From the NCBI GenBank assembly GCA_964455525.1, contig CAYVWR010000005.1, forward strand, positions 186,001 through 250,000: a stretch of 64,000 bases of DNA. Direction: 5' to 3'. The DNA comes from JAFDZV01 sp964455525 (GTDB taxonomy: Bacteria > Bacteroidota > Ignavibacteria > OLB7). The translations under genes and the position numbers were made by a program. The notes beneath the pieces were generated by a model. That model saw only the letters and a list, made by a program, of their open reading frames with translations, did not search any database and had not been told where the DNA came from. Below, piece after piece: positions 9,138-18,132 of the stretch (the stretch's first letter is position 1; each line of letters opens with the position of its first letter).

Positions 9138-10611
9138 TGCCGACAATGGAGCCGATGTTCTCACCGCCGAACTGGAGGAACTGAGCCTCCTCGATAAGAT
9201 CATCGTCGAGGGTAAGATGGCTCGCGATGAAAGCCAGCGTCCGTATGCGACAGATCTGATCGGCGAGTTTGTCGATCAGATCCTTGCTGAGACGATGACC
9301 ACCAGCAAGGATACTGCCGCGATGATCCTCCGGCGCGTGGCACAGATCGACGAGCTGCTGAGCCGTCAGATGAACGAGATCCTGCACAACGACGAGTTCC
9401 AGCAGCTCGAAGGGGCATGGCGCGGCCTGCACTATCTGGTGGATAATACCGAGACCAGCGTGTCGCTGAAGCTCCGGCTGCTTCCGGTGTCGAAGAAGGA
9501 ATTGCTCAACGATCTTACCAAGGCGAGCGAATTCGACCAGAGCCAGCTCTTCAAGAAGGTGTACGAAGAGGAGTATGGCACCTTCGGCGGGCACCCCTAT
9601 GGCCTGCTGCTCGGGGATTTCGAGTTCGGACGGCACCCGCAGGACATTGAACTGCTGGAGCGCCTGTCCAATGTGGCAGCGGCAGCGCATGCCCCGTTTA
9701 TCGCGGCGGCAAGCCCGAAGCTCTTCGATATGGGCAGCTTTACCGAGCTTGGCGGACCCCGCGATCTGGCGAAGATCTTTGAGAGCAGCGAGATGATAAA
9801 ATGGCGCTCCTTCCGCAAGAGCGAGGATTCACGCTACGTTACGCTTACCCTTCCGCATATCCTGATGCGGCTTCCGTATGGGGCGAATACCCAGCCGGTG
9901 GAGGAGTTCAACTTCGAGGAGGATGTCAGCGGAAAGGACCATAGCCGCTATCTCTGGGGCAATGCCGCCTATGCGCTCGGCGTGCGTATCACGACGGCCT
10001 TTGCCAAATACAAGTGGTGCGGTGCTATCAGAGGCGTTGAAGGGGGAGGTCTCGTCGAGGGCCTGGCGATCCATACCTTCAGCACCGATGATGGTGAGGT
10101 TGCCGCAAAGTGCCCTACCGAGATCGCCATCACCGACCGTCGCGAGAAGGAGCTGAACGATCTGGGCTTTATCACGCTTTGCTATCGCAAGAACAGTGCG
10201 GAGGCAGCGTTCTTCGGCGGGCAGACCGCCAACCAGCCGCTGACCTATAACACGCCGGAAGCGACGGCCAATGCCCGCATCTCCTCGCAGCTTCCTTATG
10301 TCCTGGCAGCATCGCGCTTTGCGCACTATCTGAAGGTGATCGTGCGCGATAAGATCGGCAGCTTCCTGACGCGTGGAAACGTGGAGGATTATCTGAATGC
10401 CTGGATTAAACACTATGTGCTGCTGAGCGACGATTCCGGCCAGGAGCTTAAGGCACGGTACCCGCTTCGTGAAGCACGTGTGGATGTGGCCGAGATCGCA
10501 GGACGTCCGGGCGCATACAAGGCTGTGGCTTTTCTTCGCCCCCATTTCCAGCTTGATGAGCTGACGGCCTCGATCCGCCTGGTGGCGGAGCTGCCGCCCC
10601 CGGCGGCATAA
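9121..10611 (+). CDS. tssC: T6SS contractile sheath large subunit TssC (VipB)
   Basis: A 496-residue VipB-type sheath protein with the conserved core, including LEGAWRGLHYLV near residue 98 and the GDFEFGRHPQDIE segment. Two start codons lie close together (9115 and 9121). AGGAGG at 9107-9112 is only two bases from the first but eight from the second, so 9121 is chosen. It overlaps the tssB 3' end by 17 bases, which suggests coupled synthesis of the two sheath subunits. Confidence 0.97.
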   Translation: MAKKTDADNGADVLTAELEELSLLDKIIVEGKMARDESQRPYATDLIGEFVDQILAETMTTSKDTAAMILRRVAQIDELLSRQMNEILHNDEFQQLEGAWRGLHYLVDNTETSVSLKLRLLPVSKKELLNDLTKASEFDQSQLFKKVYEEEYGTFGGHPYGLLLGDFEFGRHPQDIELLERLSNVAAAAHAPFIAAASPKLFDMGSFTELGGPRDLAKIFESSEMIKWRSFRKSEDSRYVTLTLPHILMRLPYGANTQPVEEFNFEEDVSGKDHSRYLWGNAAYALGVRITTAFAKYKWCGAIRGVEGGGLVEGLAIHTFSTDDGEVAAKCPTEIAITDRREKELNDLGFITLCYRKNSAEAAFFGGQTANQPLTYNTPEATANARISSQLPYVLAASRFAHYLKVIVRDKIGSFLTRGNVEDYLNAWIKHYVLLSDDSGQELKARYPLREARVDVAEIAGRPGAYKAVAFLRPHFQLDELTASIRLVAELPPPAA

Positions 10612-10640
10612 TAACCCCATGCCGTACACGCCGGTATGGT

Positions 10641-10655
10641 CCGGCCCCGGGCCGG
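10641..10655. repeat. GC hairpin between tssC and hcp
   Basis: CCGGCC-CCG-GGCCGG is a perfect 6-bp stem with a 3-base loop in the 90-base tssC-hcp gap. No T-run follows, so it is not a standard terminator. It could stabilise or process the mRNA ahead of the highly expressed hcp, but that is inference. Confidence 0.3.
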
Positions 10656-10701
10656 CCGCAAGCACAGTTATTCATGTATATCATAGAGGATCTCATAGAC
10701 A

Positions 10702-11202
10702 ATGGCAACAAACATCTATCTCAAGATCGAGGGGCCCGATGTAAAGGGCGAGTCCACCGATAGCCAGCATGCCGACCAGATCGAAGTGCTGGGATGGAGC
10801 CACTCCTTTAATCAGCCTACCTCGCCGGTGCGAAGCAGTGCCGGTAGCGGCACGGTGGAGCGGGCCAATCACGCCGATCTGAACTTTACCAAGTACACCG
10901 ATATCTCAAGCCTTGATCTGCTGAAATATTGCTGGTCGGGAAAGCACTTTACCAAGATGACCCTTCAGCAGTATCGAAGCGCCGGACCCGGCAAGGACGT
11001 GGAGTTCCTGAAGGTCGAGCTTGAGGATGTGGTCATCTCCAACTTCTCCATCTCGGCCGGCGGTGGTGATATCCCCGTGGAGAATATCTCGCTTGCATAT
11101 GGCAAGATCACCTACAACTACAATCCGGCCGATGAGAAGACAGGCGAGGGTGCGGGCAACAAGCCGGCAACGGCCGATTTGATTACCAACGTCGTGTCGT
11201 AA
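10702..11202 (+). CDS. hcp: T6SS tube protein Hcp (TssD)
   Basis: A 166-residue Hcp protein. It opens with the family pattern IYLKIEGPDVKGES, followed by HADQIEVLGWSHSF, and ends in a beta-rich half with ISLAYGKITYNYNP. Hcp hexamers stack into the inner tube that is expelled by sheath contraction and can carry small effectors in its lumen. The length is normal and there is no effector extension. It is preceded by GAGGATC and by the GC hairpin after tssC. Confidence 0.97.
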   Translation: MATNIYLKIEGPDVKGESTDSQHADQIEVLGWSHSFNQPTSPVRSSAGSGTVERANHADLNFTKYTDISSLDLLKYCWSGKHFTKMTLQQYRSAGPGKDVEFLKVELEDVVISNFSISAGGGDIPVENISLAYGKITYNYNPADEKTGEGAGNKPATADLITNVVS

Positions 11203-11360
11203 CAGCGCATGCATGGCGATCGGCCTGCGTGGGCGCTGGCCCCGGCAGCAGCCGATCCGGTAGGGGCGTGCCCCTGTGTTGCGTCTTGATGCGGTCGGCG
11301 GTTCATTGGATCAATGAGCCGCCGACCATGATTATTCCTGCTGTATCCAAGGGGGGTATC

Positions 11361-11831
11361 GTGGCTGGCAACGAGAGATATCTGAATGTGCGCGCCTCGC
11401 TTTTTGACAGGCTCGTGGATGATGAGCCGTATCAGAGCAGCGAGCGTGTGCCGCTTCGGGCGACATCGCGCGAAGAGATGCTGGAATCGGTGCGGGGCGA
11501 GGTGATGCGGCTGTTGAATACACGGATCTCTGTACGCGATACCGCCGCGGCTCGCACGGTGCTGAATTACGGCGTCCATGATTATACGGCGTTTTATCCC
11601 GCCAACCAGGAGAACCAACGAGAGCTGGCGATGATGATAACACAGGCGCTTGTGGCGTTTGAACCACGGCTTGCGGGCATTCGTGTGAACGTGTACCCCT
11701 CCGCAGAACAGCAGGGCCTTTTTATCAGGATCGATGCCATGCTCCTCGGCGATACGGTGAGCCAGCCGGTCTCCTTTCCGGTTGTGATCAGAAACAGAGA
11801 TGCGGCTATCGAGGTAAATCCAGGTGAGTGA
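11361..11831 (+). CDS. tssE: T6SS baseplate protein TssE (gp25-like)
   Basis: A protein of about 156 residues from the phage T4 gp25-like baseplate wedge family. Recognised by SLFDRL near the N terminus, EVMRLLNTR, a TVLNYGV segment and AFEPRLAGIRVNV. TssE initiates sheath polymerisation on the baseplate. The start is uncertain: GTG 11361 follows a strong AAGGGGGG and is preferred, while ATG 11328 in the same frame lacks a visible ribosome site. Its stop overlaps the start of tssF. Confidence 0.88.
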   Translation: MAGNERYLNVRASLFDRLVDDEPYQSSERVPLRATSREEMLESVRGEVMRLLNTRISVRDTAAARTVLNYGVHDYTAFYPANQENQRELAMMITQALVAFEPRLAGIRVNVYPSAEQQGLFIRIDAMLLGDTVSQPVSFPVVIRNRDAAIEVNPGE

Positions 11832-13629
11832 ACAGGAAGAACTGCTAAGGCATTACGAACAGGAACTGACGCATCTGCGAAAGATGGGGGTGGAGTTCGC
11901 ACGCCGCTATCCAAAGGTTGCCGGACGGCTGGAGCTGAGCCATGATGGCTGCGCCGATCCGTATGTGGAACGGCTTATCGAGTCGTTTGCCTATCTGACA
12001 GCCAGGATCAGATATAACCTCGATAGCCAGTTCCCGGAGATACCGGCGGCGCTGCTGAATATCCTCTATCCTCATTATACCTGCCCGGTCCCATCGCTGT
12101 CGATCGCTCGCTTCGAGGCAGATCCGATGCAGGGGAAGCTTACCTCGGGCTATACCATCGCAAAGAATACCCCGCTGCTGGCACAGGCACATCAGGGGCA
12201 GACGCTCCGGTTCCGTACCTGCTATCCGGTGACGTTGCTTCCTGTGGAGATTGCCGAGGCCGCCTACGAGACGCCCGAGCAGTTCGATTATCTGGACGTT
12301 CCCAAGACGATAGCCTCGGCGATCCGGTTGCGCGTTGTGCCACAGAAAGGAACGCTCGCCGAGCTTGATCTGAATCGGCTCCGCTTTTATCTGAACGGCG
12401 AGCCGATGATGGTCCATGCGGTCTATCGGCTCCTGTTCGGCCAGAATGTCCGCGTTGCCATCCTGCCGGAAGGAGAACGCCGACCGATCTTTCTTCCGGC
12501 CGAATCGCTTCGTACGGTCGGCTTTGCCGAGGATGAGGAGGTGCTTCCATACCCGAAGGTGGCACATCCGCAGTATCGGCTGCTCCAGGAATATTTCTCC
12601 TTTCCCGAGAAGTTCCTCTTCTTCGATCTGCATGGTCTTCGGCAACATCGGTCGCAGCAGAGCTTCGAGATCTACTTCTTTTTTGAACGTGCCGTGCCCG
12701 GTCGGCTTGCCGTGGGACGCCAGACGTTTGCGCTCGGCTGTACGCCGGTGATCAATCTGTTTGGCAAGACCTCGGAGCCTATACGGTTGAGCCATCTGCG
12801 GAGCGAGTATCCGTTGGTGCCCGATATGCGCCGCGAGGCCACCACCGAGATCTATTCGATCGCTCGCGTCACGGCGTCATCCGATGCTGCCGATGCCTCG
12901 GTTGTTGTCGAGCCATTCTTCTCCTATAACCATAAGAGCATCGCGCGCGATGCCCATGCCTACTGGTATGCGCGCCGGATGGCGAGCCAGCGGAAGGATA
13001 TTCCCGGCACTGATGTGATCCTCTCGCTGGTGGACCTGAGCTTTAAACCAAGCCTCCCGGCCGTGCAGACGATCTTTGCACATATGCTCTGCACCAATCG
13101 CCATGCGGCCAGCCAACTTCCCTCCGGTGCCATACTCCATATGGAGGAGGCTGCGCCGGTGGCGCGAATCGAGATGCTGCGCAAGCCCACCCAGCAGGTG
13201 GACTCGCCGCTGAGCGGTATGGTGTACTGGCGGCTGGTGTCCCATCTGTCGCTGAATCATCTGTCGCTGTCCGAGGATCGCGATAGCCTGCGGGCGTTGC
13301 GGGAGATCTTGCTGCTGTATGTACATCAGGAAGATCCATCGCATCATCATCAGATCATGGGGATTAAGGAGATGCGATGCCGCAAGGTCACCCGGCGCAT
13401 CGGCAGCGATGCATGGCGAGGATTCTGCCGGGGAACAGAGATCACCCTGACGTTCGATGAGGAACGGTATGTGGGGGGGAGCGCTTTCCTCTTTGCTTCG
13501 GTGCTCAATCATTTCTTTGCGCTGTATACCTCGATAAATTCCTTTACGCAGTTGAACGCGCGAAGCGCAAAACAGGAAGGGGTCTGGAAACAATGGCCGG
13601 CTATGGTTGGGGAACAGAACATTCTGTAG
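11824..13629 (+). CDS. tssF: T6SS baseplate protein TssF
   Basis: A 601-residue TssF (VasA/ImpG) protein of typical length, starting at GTG. The N-terminal signature LLRHYEQELTHLRKMG is followed by FARRYPKVAGRL and the family block QFPEIPAALLNILYPHY. With TssG and TssE it forms the baseplate wedges. It overlaps tssE by eight bases and tssG by 37 bases, so translation of the three wedge genes is probably linked. Confidence 0.96.
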   Translation: MSEQEELLRHYEQELTHLRKMGVEFARRYPKVAGRLELSHDGCADPYVERLIESFAYLTARIRYNLDSQFPEIPAALLNILYPHYTCPVPSLSIARFEADPMQGKLTSGYTIAKNTPLLAQAHQGQTLRFRTCYPVTLLPVEIAEAAYETPEQFDYLDVPKTIASAIRLRVVPQKGTLAELDLNRLRFYLNGEPMMVHAVYRLLFGQNVRVAILPEGERRPIFLPAESLRTVGFAEDEEVLPYPKVAHPQYRLLQEYFSFPEKFLFFDLHGLRQHRSQQSFEIYFFFERAVPGRLAVGRQTFALGCTPVINLFGKTSEPIRLSHLRSEYPLVPDMRREATTEIYSIARVTASSDAADASVVVEPFFSYNHKSIARDAHAYWYARRMASQRKDIPGTDVILSLVDLSFKPSLPAVQTIFAHMLCTNRHAASQLPSGAILHMEEAAPVARIEMLRKPTQQVDSPLSGMVYWRLVSHLSLNHLSLSEDRDSLRALREILLLYVHQEDPSHHHQIMGIKEMRCRKVTRRIGSDAWRGFCRGTEITLTFDEERYVGGSAFLFASVLNHFFALYTSINSFTQLNARSAKQEGVWKQWPAMVGEQNIL

Positions 13630-14627
13630 AGGATTGGCTTTTCAATGAAGGGCACCGCTTCGACTTCTATCAGGCGGTGCGGATGCTGGAGCTGATCTAT
13701 CCGCAGAAACATCCGGTGGGGGAGAATGCCGATCCGGCGATGGAGGTGGTGCGCTTTAAATCGGCGGTGAGCCTGGCGTTTCCTGCATCGGAGATCGGCA
13801 GCATCAAACCCCCGGCCAATGGCGAGCCTGCCGAGATGACCGTTAATTTCTTCGGGCTGGCCGGGCTTTCCGGTCCTTTGCCTGTCTCCTATAGCGAGCT
13901 GGTGCTGGAACGGATCTGGGCGAAAGATCTGGCGATGAGGGATTTCCTTGATCTGTTCAATCATCGCCTGGTATCGCTGATGCACCGGGCGCGAAAACTG
14001 CACCGCGTTGGCCTTGATTGCAGATCGCCGGAGCAGAGCCACCTGGCGCCGTACCTCTTCAGCCTGATCGGCCTGGAGACAAATGGGCTGAAAGATCGGC
14101 TCGGTATAAGCGATCGGTCGCTCCTCTATTATGCCGGGTTGCTTGCGGCAAAACCGCGCTCCATGGCCGGGCTGGTGGGGATGATCGGCGATTATTTCGA
14201 TACCACAGTCGCCGGAACGCAGATGCGGGGACGATGGCTTACGATCGACCCTGAGGAGCGAACGGCGATCGGGATGAGCGGACGGAATCAGCGGCTGGGT
14301 GTTGATGCCGCTGTCGGCAGCCGGGCCTGGGATCAGCAGGGCATGTTCCAGCTTCGTGTTGGGCCTTGCGCCTACTCCCTGCTCCTTGACTTTCTGCCCG
14401 GCGGCAGCGCCTTTGCATCGCTGATGACGCTGACCCGTTTTTATGCCGGTGATGAGCTGGAGTTCGAGCTGGCTCTGGCCGTGGAGCCGACGACGGTTCC
14501 GGGAATCCGGCTTGGCTCGGGCGGGGGAGCGCGCCTCGGGTGGACAACCTGGCTTGCCCGGGCTGAGGCCTCCGGCTCGCTTCCTGTGGTGCGGCTCTCT
14601 TCCATGAAGCGCTATACTAGTCAATAA
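13593..14627 (+). CDS. tssG: T6SS baseplate protein TssG
   Basis: A 344-residue TssG (VasB/ImpH) protein. Family features include FDFYQAVRMLE near residue 23, VRFKSAVSLAFPASEI, NFFGLAGLSGPLP and FLDLFNHRLVSLMHRA. It partners TssF in the wedge complex. The start lies 37 bases inside tssF, and clpV follows after 16 bases. No anomalies were seen. Confidence 0.96.
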   Translation: MAGYGWGTEHSVEDWLFNEGHRFDFYQAVRMLELIYPQKHPVGENADPAMEVVRFKSAVSLAFPASEIGSIKPPANGEPAEMTVNFFGLAGLSGPLPVSYSELVLERIWAKDLAMRDFLDLFNHRLVSLMHRARKLHRVGLDCRSPEQSHLAPYLFSLIGLETNGLKDRLGISDRSLLYYAGLLAAKPRSMAGLVGMIGDYFDTTVAGTQMRGRWLTIDPEERTAIGMSGRNQRLGVDAAVGSRAWDQQGMFQLRVGPCAYSLLLDFLPGGSAFASLMTLTRFYAGDELEFELALAVEPTTVPGIRLGSGGGARLGWTTWLARAEASGSLPVVRLSSMKRYTSQ

Positions 14628-14643
14628 TCCGAAGGAATACACG

Positions 14644-17334
14644 ATGGAGTTCGAGCTGAAGACGCTGATCGATATGCTGAACCCTGTCTGCCGAAAAGCC
14701 CTTGAAGGCTCGGCCGGGCTGTGTGTGGCGCAGACCAATTACAATGTGGAGATCGAACATCTTTTTCTGAAGCTGATCGAGCTTCCCGATACCGATCTGG
14801 AACGCCTGCTGGCCCATTACGATCTGGCACGCGCCGGCGTCATCGGCGATCTGACACGTGCCATCGAGCGCTTGAAACGGGGCAATAGCCAGACCCCAGC
14901 CCTCTCTCCTCATATCCCACGGCTGCTTCAGGAAGCGTGGATGATCTCTACGCTGCATCTCGGCGGTCGCCAGATCCGCTCCGGTGCCCTGCTGCTTGCC
15001 CTGCTCGACAACAGCAGCCTCCGGGGGCTTGCCGTCGATTCCTTTCAGGGGTTGATAGGCGTTCCAAGAGAGAAGCTCCGCGCAGAGCTTCGCGATGTGA
15101 TAGCGGGGTCGGGAGAGGATGCCGCCTCATCAGGGCCGGCCGCTGTAGCGCCGGGGCCGGCAAGGGGAACATCGGGGGAGGCGCTTGCGCTGTATACGCA
15201 CGACCTTACCGGGCAGGCCCGTGCCGGAACGATTGATCCGATCTTCGGTCGCGATATGGAGATTCGCCAGATCGTGGATATCCTCACGCGGCGGCGGCAG
15301 AATAACCCTATCCTGACCGGCGAGGCCGGGGTTGGAAAAACCGCTGTGGTAGAGGGCTTTGCACTTCGGATCGTTGCCGGAGATGTTCCGCCATCGCTTC
15401 GGGATGTCTCCCTGCGAACGCTCGATCTGGGGCTGCTACAGGCCGGAGCCGGCGTGAAGGGGGAGTTCGAGAACCGGCTTAAATCGGTGATCGCCGAGGT
15501 GAAGGGATCGCCACAGCCGATCATCCTGTTTATTGATGAGGCGCATACCATGATCGGTGCCGGTGGATCGGCAGGGCAGGGCGATGCCGCCAATCTGCTC
15601 AAGCCCGCCCTGGCACGCGGCGAGCTTCGCACGATTGCCGCTACGACGTGGTCCGAGTACAAAAAATATTTCGAGAAAGATCCCGCCTTGACACGGCGAT
15701 TTCAGGTGGTGAAGGTGGAGGAGCCGGATGAACCAGGGGCAACCGATATGCTCCGCGGCATCGTGACAGTACTGGAGCAACATCATCAGGTACGGATTCT
15801 CGATGCTGCCGTGCGCGAGGCCGTCCGCCTCTCCAATCGCTATATCACTGGCCGTCAGCTTCCCGACAAGGCCATTAGCGTGCTCGATACGGCCTGCGCC
15901 CGTGTGGCGATCGGGCAGAATGCCACCCCCCCCGCACTGGAAGGAGTGCTCTCCAGAATGGCACGGCTGGAACTGGAACTTGGCGTGCTGAAGCGGGAAC
16001 AACTCTCCAGCCCTGGCCATGCCGCAAGGATCATCGAGCTGACCGGGGAGAAGGAGACGTGCGCGGCGGAGCGTGCCCGGCTGCAAGAGCGCTGGGAACA
16101 GGAGCTTGCAATGGTGGGGGAGATCAATGAGCTACAGTCACGTATAGAGATGCTGGCCGGGGAGGAGGAGGAGCGCAGCCAGAGCGATGCCCTGGTGGCG
16201 GAACTCGATGGGCTACGCGATGCGCTGGAGGAAGTGCAGGGAAAGGAGCCGATGGTGCATGCCTCGGTCGATCCCGATGTGGTGGCCGCAGTGGTGTCGG
16301 GATGGACCGGTATCCCGGTGGGAAAAATGGTCGCCGATGAGATACGCTCGGTGCTGACCCTGAAGGAACGTATGGCCGAGCGGATCATCGGGCAGGCACA
16401 TACGCTGGATGCCATCAGCCGCCGTATCAGAACGTCGAGGGCCGAACTGGATGATCCCGGCAAGCCCGTTGGAGTATTTCTGCTGGTGGGGCCAAGCGGC
16501 GTTGGCAAAACCGAAACCGCCATCACGCTTGCCGATCTTCTGTACGGCGGCGAACGGAATATGGTGACCGTGAATATGTCGGAGTACCAGGAGTCGCATA
16601 CCGTCTCGGCATTGAAAGGCTCCCCTCCCGGCTATGTCGGCTACGGCCAGGGGGGCGTGCTCACCGAGGCCGTGCGGCGAAATCCCTATAGTGTGGTGCT
16701 GCTCGACGAAGTGGAAAAGGCACACCCGGATGTGATGGAGCTGTTCTATCAGGTGTTCGACAAGGGACGGCTGGAGGATGGAGAGGGAACCGAGGTCGAT
16801 TTCAAGAACACGGTGATTCTCCTTACCTCCAATCTCGGAAGCGATGAGATCGCGGCATACTGCCGCTCGCACCCAGGTGCGGCCGATCATGATCTCCTGG
16901 CCGAACTGATACGCCCAGCACTGCTGAGCCATTTCAAGCCTGCGCTGCTCGGACGCCTGGTGGTGATACCCTATCTGCCGCTTGGTGATGCCGAGATCCG
17001 GCAGATCGTCCGGCTGAAGCTGGAGAAGATCCGGCGGCGCTTCCGCCAGAGCCATAATGCCGATCTCGTTATAGATGAAAGCCTGATAGCCGCTGTGGCC
17101 GATCGCTGTACCGAGGTGGAGAGCGGTGCCCGGAATATCGACCATATCCTGACTCAGACGTTGCTGCCGGAGCTTTCGGAACGGGTGCTGGAGCGGATGG
17201 CAGGGGAAAATCCATTCTGGAGTGTCCGCATAGGTGTTGGTGCGGGGGGCGGATTCGATTACGTATTTACTCCCCCTGTGCCAGTAAGCAATGGGGCTGC
17301 GCGCCCGGCTGCTGCCGAAAGATATTCCGTATAA
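14644..17334 (+). CDS. clpV: T6SS sheath-recycling AAA+ ATPase ClpV (TssH)
   Basis: An 896-residue ClpB/Hsp100-type ATPase that disassembles contracted TssB/TssC sheaths. An N-terminal Clp_N-like region is followed by the first AAA+ module (Walker A GEAGVGKT at 226-233, Walker B FIDEAH at about 296-301). A coiled middle region follows at about 440-520, then the second module with Walker A GPSGVGKT at 616-623. The N domain resembles ClpV (ELKTLIDMLNPVCRKAL) and the gene sits directly after tssG, so this is ClpV rather than the housekeeping ClpB. A weak GAAGG lies before the ATG. Confidence 0.95.
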   Translation: MEFELKTLIDMLNPVCRKALEGSAGLCVAQTNYNVEIEHLFLKLIELPDTDLERLLAHYDLARAGVIGDLTRAIERLKRGNSQTPALSPHIPRLLQEAWMISTLHLGGRQIRSGALLLALLDNSSLRGLAVDSFQGLIGVPREKLRAELRDVIAGSGEDAASSGPAAVAPGPARGTSGEALALYTHDLTGQARAGTIDPIFGRDMEIRQIVDILTRRRQNNPILTGEAGVGKTAVVEGFALRIVAGDVPPSLRDVSLRTLDLGLLQAGAGVKGEFENRLKSVIAEVKGSPQPIILFIDEAHTMIGAGGSAGQGDAANLLKPALARGELRTIAATTWSEYKKYFEKDPALTRRFQVVKVEEPDEPGATDMLRGIVTVLEQHHQVRILDAAVREAVRLSNRYITGRQLPDKAISVLDTACARVAIGQNATPPALEGVLSRMARLELELGVLKREQLSSPGHAARIIELTGEKETCAAERARLQERWEQELAMVGEINELQSRIEMLAGEEEERSQSDALVAELDGLRDALEEVQGKEPMVHASVDPDVVAAVVSGWTGIPVGKMVADEIRSVLTLKERMAERIIGQAHTLDAISRRIRTSRAELDDPGKPVGVFLLVGPSGVGKTETAITLADLLYGGERNMVTVNMSEYQESHTVSALKGSPPGYVGYGQGGVLTEAVRRNPYSVVLLDEVEKAHPDVMELFYQVFDKGRLEDGEGTEVDFKNTVILLTSNLGSDEIAAYCRSHPGAADHDLLAELIRPALLSHFKPALLGRLVVIPYLPLGDAEIRQIVRLKLEKIRRRFRQSHNADLVIDESLIAAVADRCTEVESGARNIDHILTQTLLPELSERVLERMAGENPFWSVRIGVGAGGGFDYVFTPPVPVSNGAARPAAAERYSV

Positions 17335-17425
17335 GTACGCGGCCGGTACCCCCCAGTGCCGGAATTTATCAATTAGATGTGTCCTTGATGCTCAAATAAT
17401 GGTATCCATATATCGCTAACAGCCA

Positions 17426-18058
17426 ATGCTCAGCAAAGAAGAGTTCGACTCTGTGGTTACGCTGAACGCCAACCTGACGTATCATGCGGAGGTGAACATT
17501 GTGCAGGCATTTCTCAAATATTACGGCCATGAGAAGGATGGACACTTCATTCTCTATTCAACGCTGCAATCCTGCCCCATGTGTGCAGCAATGATTGCGG
17601 AAAAACTGCCCAATGCGACCGTGTTTTACGGGCAGAGCGATCCAGGAGGCCATATGCGCCGGATGGATACCCAGCCACGCCTGATATTTCCGTTGCAGAG
17701 CACCGTAACGATCCATGAGAAGTTGAACGAGAATGTGACCATGGTGCATCATGTCAAGCCATTGCGCGGATACCAGGGGGCCATGGAACCGCAATCCTAT
17801 GCCGATGTGGTGGCATATCTCGACCAGGAGCATGACACGCTTGCACAACAGGGGGATTTTGCGCTGACGCGAAACTTGTACAAAAAACCGCTCAAGGATG
17901 GAGTCCTCCATGCCTCGGGGACGCTCGATCGCAAAGTGCAGCAGTATGTTCATAATCAGAAATCGACGATTGTGCAGGGCAGCCAATATCGTACGAACCG
18001 CCGTGCAGCCATTCAGCGCGTCATTAAACATATTCTGCCGCTGATTAGCCGATATTAA
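17426..18058 (+). CDS. Cytidine deaminase-fold protein, candidate T6SS toxin
   Basis: A 210-residue protein with the zinc-deaminase signature: HAE at 20-22 and CPMC at 50-53. The 30-residue spacing from His to the first Cys matches TadA-type enzymes as I know them. By analogy His20, Cys50 and Cys53 bind zinc and Glu22 is the proton shuttle. Only 19 residues precede the HAE motif, fewer than a full fold usually has, and an in-frame TAA lies just upstream, so the N terminus may be lost or very short. The C-terminal 120 residues match nothing I know. Its place between clpV and vgrG suggests T6SS cargo; the substrate (free nucleotide, DNA, RNA or protein) is unknown. Confidence 0.65.
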   Translation: MLSKEEFDSVVTLNANLTYHAEVNIVQAFLKYYGHEKDGHFILYSTLQSCPMCAAMIAEKLPNATVFYGQSDPGGHMRRMDTQPRLIFPLQSTVTIHEKLNENVTMVHHVKPLRGYQGAMEPQSYADVVAYLDQEHDTLAQQGDFALTRNLYKKPLKDGVLHASGTLDRKVQQYVHNQKSTIVQGSQYRTNRRAAIQRVIKHILPLISRY

Positions 18059-18132
18059 ATACGATGCGATGCCCCATGTATCCGTGTTCCGGCATTGATC
18101 GCTGATATTCACTCTCCTCTCTGGAGCTACCG

